Origin: a bacterium
GTDB taxonomy: Bacteria > Chloroflexota > Chloroflexia > Thermomicrobiales > UBA6265
Direction: 5' to 3'
NCBI GenBank assembly: GCA_029977305.1
Contig: JAPOLF010000016.1
Location: 1 to 17,135 of the forward strand
DNA: 17,135 bases
Within the stretch, counting starts at the first letter, position 1; each line of letters opens with the position of its first letter. The notes under the pieces were generated by a model. That model saw only the letters and a program-made list of their open reading frames with translations, had not been told where the DNA came from and searched no databases. This document shows positions 13,867 through 17,135 of this stretch, one piece after another. The translations under genes and the position numbers were made by a program.

Positions 13867-14943
13867 ATGACCTCGATCAAGCGCCCACGCCTCCGGGTCG
13901 GCGTCCTCGGGTGTGGCCAGATCGCCCAAGCCGCCCATTTCGAGTCCTGCCGCAAGGCCCGCAACGCCGAGCTCTACGCCATCTGCGACAGCGCTCCCGA
14001 TCTGCTCGCCCGCATGACGCAGGTCCACCAACCCGTCCGCGCTTTCGACACCTACGACGCGATGCTCGCTGATCCCGAACTCGATGCCGTCATCATCGCC
14101 GTCGCCGACCAATTCCACGCCGCACTTGCCATGCAAGCGATGTGGGCCGGCAAGCACGTGCTGATTGAGAAGCCCATGGCCGTCACCGTCGAAGAAGCCG
14201 AGGAGATCGCCGCCTGCGCCCGTGCGACCGCACGCGTCGTCCAAGTCGGCACCATGAAGCGCTTCGATCCCGGTATTGCCTTCGCCCACGATGCCCTCCG
14301 CGACGACCTCGGCACCATCGTCGCCCTCGAGGCGTGGTACGGCGACTCCACCCGCCGCTACGCCATGACCGACGCCACCCAACCCGTCATCGAATCCAGC
14401 AAACGCGTGCGCCGTCCCGATGGCGATCCCAAGGCCGACCGCCCCCGCTACTACCTTCTCGGCCACGGCAGCCACCTCGTCGACCTCGCCCGCTACCTCG
14501 CCGGGCCGATCGCCGCCGTGCGTGCCCGCGAGCGCCATGTCGCTGGCATCTGGGTGTGGTTCGTCGAGGTCGAATTCACCAGCGGCGCCATCGGCCATCT
14601 CAATCTCGGCATCCCCTACCGCAGCGATTGGCACGAGGGCTTCAACGTCTTCGCCGAGCACGGCAGTGTCACCGGCAAGATCCACAATCCGTGGTACCTC
14701 AAGACCGCGGAAGTGGAGTGCTACACCGAGCGCGACGGCATCATCCGCCGCCCGCTCGGCGAAGACGGCCACGTCTACCGCCGCCAACTCGAGGGCTTCG
14801 CCGACACCATCCTGACTGGCGTGCCGCAGCGCGGCGCAAACGCCGAGGACGGCCTCGCCGCCGTTCGCGCCCTCGTCGCCATCCGCCAATCCGCCGCCCG
14901 CGACGCGTGGGTCCGCCTCGACTCCGTCACCGGAGCCGTCTGA
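13867..14943 (+). CDS. Gfo/Idh/MocA-family NAD(P)-dependent oxidoreductase
   Basis: This 358-aa protein is likely a cytoplasmic sugar, polyol or inositol dehydrogenase. The N-terminal Rossmann fold has GCGQIA (15-20) in the GxGxxA position. The family motif EKPMAV (101-106) supplies the conserved Lys102. The C-terminal alpha/beta domain has GTMKRFDPG (128-136) and GHGSHLVDLARYL (199-211), where His203 and Asp206 fit the usual catalytic region. The substrate cannot be told. A stretch of charged residues at about 175-195 precedes the active-site block. The ATG at 13867 has AGGAG 7 nt upstream. Its stop codon overlaps the next start (TGATG), so the two are translationally coupled. Confidence 0.92.
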   Translation: MTSIKRPRLRVGVLGCGQIAQAAHFESCRKARNAELYAICDSAPDLLARMTQVHQPVRAFDTYDAMLADPELDAVIIAVADQFHAALAMQAMWAGKHVLIEKPMAVTVEEAEEIAACARATARVVQVGTMKRFDPGIAFAHDALRDDLGTIVALEAWYGDSTRRYAMTDATQPVIESSKRVRRPDGDPKADRPRYYLLGHGSHLVDLARYLAGPIAAVRARERHVAGIWVWFVEVEFTSGAIGHLNLGIPYRSDWHEGFNVFAEHGSVTGKIHNPWYLKTAEVECYTERDGIIRRPLGEDGHVYRRQLEGFADTILTGVPQRGANAEDGLAAVRALVAIRQSAARDAWVRLDSVTGAV

Positions 14944-15782
14944 TGCCAGTCACCGACATGCCGCTCGGCATCTTCAGCAAGATCTTTCCACGTGACACGG
15001 TGGGAGAGGTCTTTGCCGCGGTGCGCGACTCAGGCGTCCGCGTCGTCCAGTTCAACATGACCTGCGCCGGCCTCGCCGACATGCCCGACCTGGTGCCCGC
15101 CGAGACCATTGCCGACATCAACGCTGCCCAGACCGCCACCGGGGTCGAGATCGCCGCCGTCTCTGGGACCTACAACATGGCCCATCCCGATCCCGCCGTC
15201 CGCGACGCCGGCCATCGCGCGTTGACGGCGGTCGCCCATGCCGCCCGCCCCATCGGCTGCGATCTCGTCACCCTCTGCACCGGCACCCGCAACACTGGTC
15301 ACATGTGGCACTGGGACGACGACAACGACACCTCCGAGGCGTGGCGTGACATGGCTGCATCGTTTGCCCGCGCGGTGGAGGTGGCCGACGCTGCCGATGT
15401 CGACCTCGCCATCGAGCCCGAGACCGGCAACATCATCAACAGTCCGCAGCGCGCCCGCCGTCTCATCGACGACATCGGCTCGCCTCGCATCAAAGTGATC
15501 GTCGATGTCGCGAACATGGTCAATCCCGGTGAGGAGGCGCGCCTCCCACGTGCCATGGCAGACACCTTCGATCTCCTTGCCGACCGCATCGTCCTCGCCC
15601 ATGCGAAAGACCGCACCGCAACCGGCACCGTCGTCCCCGCCGGAGAGGGGATCGTCCCGTGGCAGCACCTCCTGGACGACCTCGACCGCATCGGCTACTG
15701 CGGCCCGATCGTCATCCACGGCACGAACGAGCAGGGCGCGGCCACCGCCATCCGCTATCTGCGGGCATTGGGAGGAGGGTAG
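14943..15782 (+). CDS. Sugar phosphate isomerase/epimerase (xylose isomerase-like TIM barrel)
   Basis: The 279-aa protein belongs to the AP-endonuclease-2/xylose isomerase-like TIM-barrel family, which includes sugar epimerases, hydroxypyruvate isomerase and inosose dehydratase. Likely divalent-metal ligands are Glu158 (AIEPETGN), Asp188 (VIVDVANMV), His220 (LAHAKDR) and Glu235 (AGEGIVPW), at the usual strand ends. The HAKD and GEG motifs are typical of the sugar branch. The start at 14943 overlaps the preceding stop by one base, with GGAG 7 nt upstream. The neighbours suggest that it isomerises or epimerises the product or substrate of the oxidoreductase. Confidence 0.9.
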   Translation: MPVTDMPLGIFSKIFPRDTVGEVFAAVRDSGVRVVQFNMTCAGLADMPDLVPAETIADINAAQTATGVEIAAVSGTYNMAHPDPAVRDAGHRALTAVAHAARPIGCDLVTLCTGTRNTGHMWHWDDDNDTSEAWRDMAASFARAVEVADAADVDLAIEPETGNIINSPQRARRLIDDIGSPRIKVIVDVANMVNPGEEARLPRAMADTFDLLADRIVLAHAKDRTATGTVVPAGEGIVPWQHLLDDLDRIGYCGPIVIHGTNEQGAATAIRYLRALGGG

Positions 15783-15786
15783 GGAC

Positions 15787-16593
15787 ATGGCCATCCATCG
15801 CATTCCCCACGCCGGACTGACCTTCGAGGTCTTCGACGCGGGCGCGGGAACCCCCGTCGTCTTCCAGCACGGCCTCGGCGGATCGCACCTCGCCGTCACC
15901 AGCACCCTCGGCGAGGAACCGCCGTACCGCCTCGTGGCGATGAACGCTCGCGCCCATGGCGGCACGACTCCCCTCGGTGATCCTGCCGATCTCACCTTCG
16001 CCACCTTCGCTGACGATCTCGCCGCAGTCATGGACCATCTCGGCATCGAGCGCGCCATTGTCGGCGGGATGTCCATGGGCGCTGGCATCGCCCTCACCTT
16101 CGCCGCCGCCCATCCTGAACGCGTGCGCGCCCTGCTGCTCGTCCGCCCTGCCTGGCTCGATCAGCCCATGCCCGACAACCTCGCCATGTTCCCGGTCATC
16201 GCCGCGCTGCTCCGCGAGTTCGGGGTGGAGGAGGGGATGCGCCGTTTCCGCGAGACGCCGTGGGGCCGCGAAGCCGCCCCGTTCCCGACCGCCACTGCCT
16301 CCTACGACGGCGAATTCACGCGCCCCCACGCCCTCGAACGCTCCCCGGTCCTCGAAGCCATCCCCGGCGACTGTCCCCCAAGCGGGACCGCCGTCTGGTT
16401 GAGCATTGCCGCCCCGACCACGGTCATCGCCACCGATCTTGACCCGATCCACCCGCTCGCCTATGGGCAGCGCCTCGCCGCAGCAATCCCTGGTGCCACC
16501 CTCCACACACCCGTCTCAAAGTGGGTTGATGAAGCTGCACACAATGCTGAGGTCCGTCGGATCGTCGAATCCGTGGTCCGTGCCAACGGCTGA
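15787..16593 (+). CDS. Alpha/beta hydrolase
   Basis: This 268-aa protein has the alpha/beta-hydrolase fold, with an oxyanion-hole HGLGG at 28-32, nucleophile Ser96 in GMSMG, probable acid Asp219 (DLDPIHP) and His252 near the C-terminus. A short cap lies between about 121 and 200. The fold covers esterases, lactonases and C-C hydrolases, so the reaction is open; beside a sugar dehydrogenase a lactonase role is plausible. The ATG at 15787 is 4 bp after the preceding stop and uses a GGAGGAGGG ribosome site inside the upstream gene, so it is the third gene of the operon. No signal peptide is seen. Confidence 0.9.
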   Translation: MAIHRIPHAGLTFEVFDAGAGTPVVFQHGLGGSHLAVTSTLGEEPPYRLVAMNARAHGGTTPLGDPADLTFATFADDLAAVMDHLGIERAIVGGMSMGAGIALTFAAAHPERVRALLLVRPAWLDQPMPDNLAMFPVIAALLREFGVEEGMRRFRETPWGREAAPFPTATASYDGEFTRPHALERSPVLEAIPGDCPPSGTAVWLSIAAPTTVIATDLDPIHPLAYGQRLAAAIPGATLHTPVSKWVDEAAHNAEVRRIVESVVRANG

Positions 16594-16658
16594 CCGGGAA
16601 GTCCCAAACACGCCCCGCCGACCGATTCGCCACCCCCAAGACGGGAGCGAGCGCGTGG

Positions 16659-16664
16659 CATAAT
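16659..16664 (+). promoter_or_regulatory. Candidate -10 promoter element of sucA
   Basis: CATAAT (five of six consensus bases) is the most AT-rich hexamer in the 178-bp gap before sucA. A recognisable -35 is not present 17 bp upstream. It predicts a leader of about 100 nt. Confidence 0.45.
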
Positions 16665-16681
16665 ACGGCCACACGGTGCGG

Positions 16682-16730
16682 TCTCCGAGGGCGTCAACCC
16701 GCGAAGGCCCCGTGGATGCCGCCCCGGAGA
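16682..16730 (+). other. Stem-loop in the sucA leader
   Basis: TCTCCGAGGGC (16682-16692) can pair with GCCCCGGAGA (16721-16730) over 10 bp with a one-base bulge, enclosing a 28-nt loop. It lies between the candidate promoter and the sucA start. Nothing in the loop identifies a known riboswitch. Confidence 0.35.
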
Positions 16731-16771
16731 TGGCGCATCCGCGGACAGCGAGGCACAAGGACGGAAGAGCA

Positions 16772-17135
16772 ATGGGCGATCTGCGCGCGTTCTACGGACC
16801 GAACGCCGGGTACGTTCTCGACGTGTATGATCGATATCTCGCAGATCCCAACGCCGTTGATCCCGAATCGCGCGCCTTCTTCGCCACCCTCGATCCCGCA
16901 GAGGTCGATCGAGTGGTGCAGGGCACCGCGCCTGCGACGACCGCTGCACCGGCACGAGCCGCTGCGGGCGTCAGCGTTGAGGCCGTCGTCGGTGCAGCCG
17001 GACTCACCCAGTCCATTCGCGAATTCGGCCACCTCGCCGTCCAGCTTGATCCGCTTGGATCTGCTCCCCACGGCGCTCCCGAACTCGACCCGGCCTTTCA
17101 CGGCATCTCCGAACAAGACCTGCGCGCCCTTCCCC
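16772..17135 (+). CDS. sucA: 2-oxoglutarate dehydrogenase E1 component, 3' partial
   Basis: Only the first 121 codons are in the window; the frame runs off the right edge. E1 is the thiamine-diphosphate enzyme that decarboxylates 2-oxoglutarate in the TCA cycle. The N-terminal E1 motif FYGPNAGYVLDVYDRYL with VDPESRAFF is the family's start. After an Ala-rich linker (about residues 50-70) comes the IREFGHLAVQLDPLG block, followed by PELDPAFHGIS, as in family members. The ThDP-binding part lies outside. ATG at 16772 is chosen because GGAAGAG lies just upstream and the family motif begins at once; in-frame ATG at 16730 and GTG at 16712 would add a basic stretch unlike the family. The gene has its own leader and faces the same way as the upstream operon. 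Confidence 0.9.
   Translation, partial: MGDLRAFYGPNAGYVLDVYDRYLADPNAVDPESRAFFATLDPAEVDRVVQGTAPATTAAPARAAAGVSVEAVVGAAGLTQSIREFGHLAVQLDPLGSAPHGAPELDPAFHGISEQDLRALP

Noticed and set aside
12524..14889. Long minus-strand open frames across nuoN and the oxidoreductase gene
   Set aside because: Acidic, repetitive translations without motifs, fully overlapped by recognisable + strand genes.
14334..14942. Upstream extension of the isomerase frame by about 200 codons
   Set aside because: Arg/Pro/His-rich shadow of the oxidoreductase gene; the family-like sequence and ribosome site begin at 14943.
16595..16606. Hairpin GGGA-AG-TCCC after the alpha/beta hydrolase
   Set aside because: A 4-bp stem with a 2-nt loop and no U-tract is too weak to call a terminator.

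Overview
This is a GC-rich chromosomal window. Every gene assigned is a housekeeping or respiratory type except three small or unrecognised membrane proteins. The gene content (caa3-type cytochrome oxidase, split nuoLMN, AnsA-type asparaginase, and the N-terminus of a 2-oxoglutarate dehydrogenase E1), the extreme preference for C in third codon positions and the sparse promoters suggest an aerobic Chloroflexota bacterium, perhaps of the Thermomicrobia/Sphaerobacter group. The taxonomic call is inference from protein style, not a database match.

Region 1 (1-6666, + strand) is a caa3-type cytochrome c oxidase cluster: coxB (5' end cut by the window edge, carries a CuA centre and a fused cytochrome c domain), coxA (14-helix form), coxC (5-helix form, TTG start), coxD (subunit IV) and ctaG (copper/assembly factor). 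A 99-aa two-helix membrane protein, a 215-aa membrane-anchored protein with a possible PRC-barrel-like domain and a 52-aa single-helix protein follow. The unit ends at a hairpin at 6688-6713 that probably also terminates the convergent minus-strand genes.

Region 2 (6748-8186, - strand) is a two-gene unit: a small cupin, apparently translated from a leaderless mRNA, then an L-asparaginase II (AnsA/ReAV type).

Region 3 (8187-13838, + strand) starts with a 214-bp divergent intergenic region holding two abutting perfect palindromes. It then carries nuoL, nuoM and nuoN, the three antiporter-like proton-pumping subunits of complex I, with no other nuo gene in view, and ends at a strong hairpin after nuoN.

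Region 4 (13867-16593, + strand) is a tight three-gene operon: a Gfo/Idh/MocA-type NAD(P) oxidoreductase, a xylose-isomerase-like TIM-barrel sugar isomerase/epimerase and an alpha/beta hydrolase. It is likely a sugar or polyol catabolic module of unknown substrate.

Region 5 (16594-17135) has a candidate promoter, a structured leader and the first 121 codons of sucA, which runs off the right edge.

Together the window links entry of electrons and proton pumping (NuoLMN) with terminal oxidation (caa3 oxidase) and the TCA cycle (SucA). I see no CRISPR array, phage, insertion sequence, tRNA or rRNA, and no clearly new defence or biosynthetic system. The least explained items are the three uncharacterised membrane proteins downstream of ctaG, the histidine-rich segments recurring in five respiratory subunits (most regular in NuoM), and the palindrome pair ahead of nuoL.
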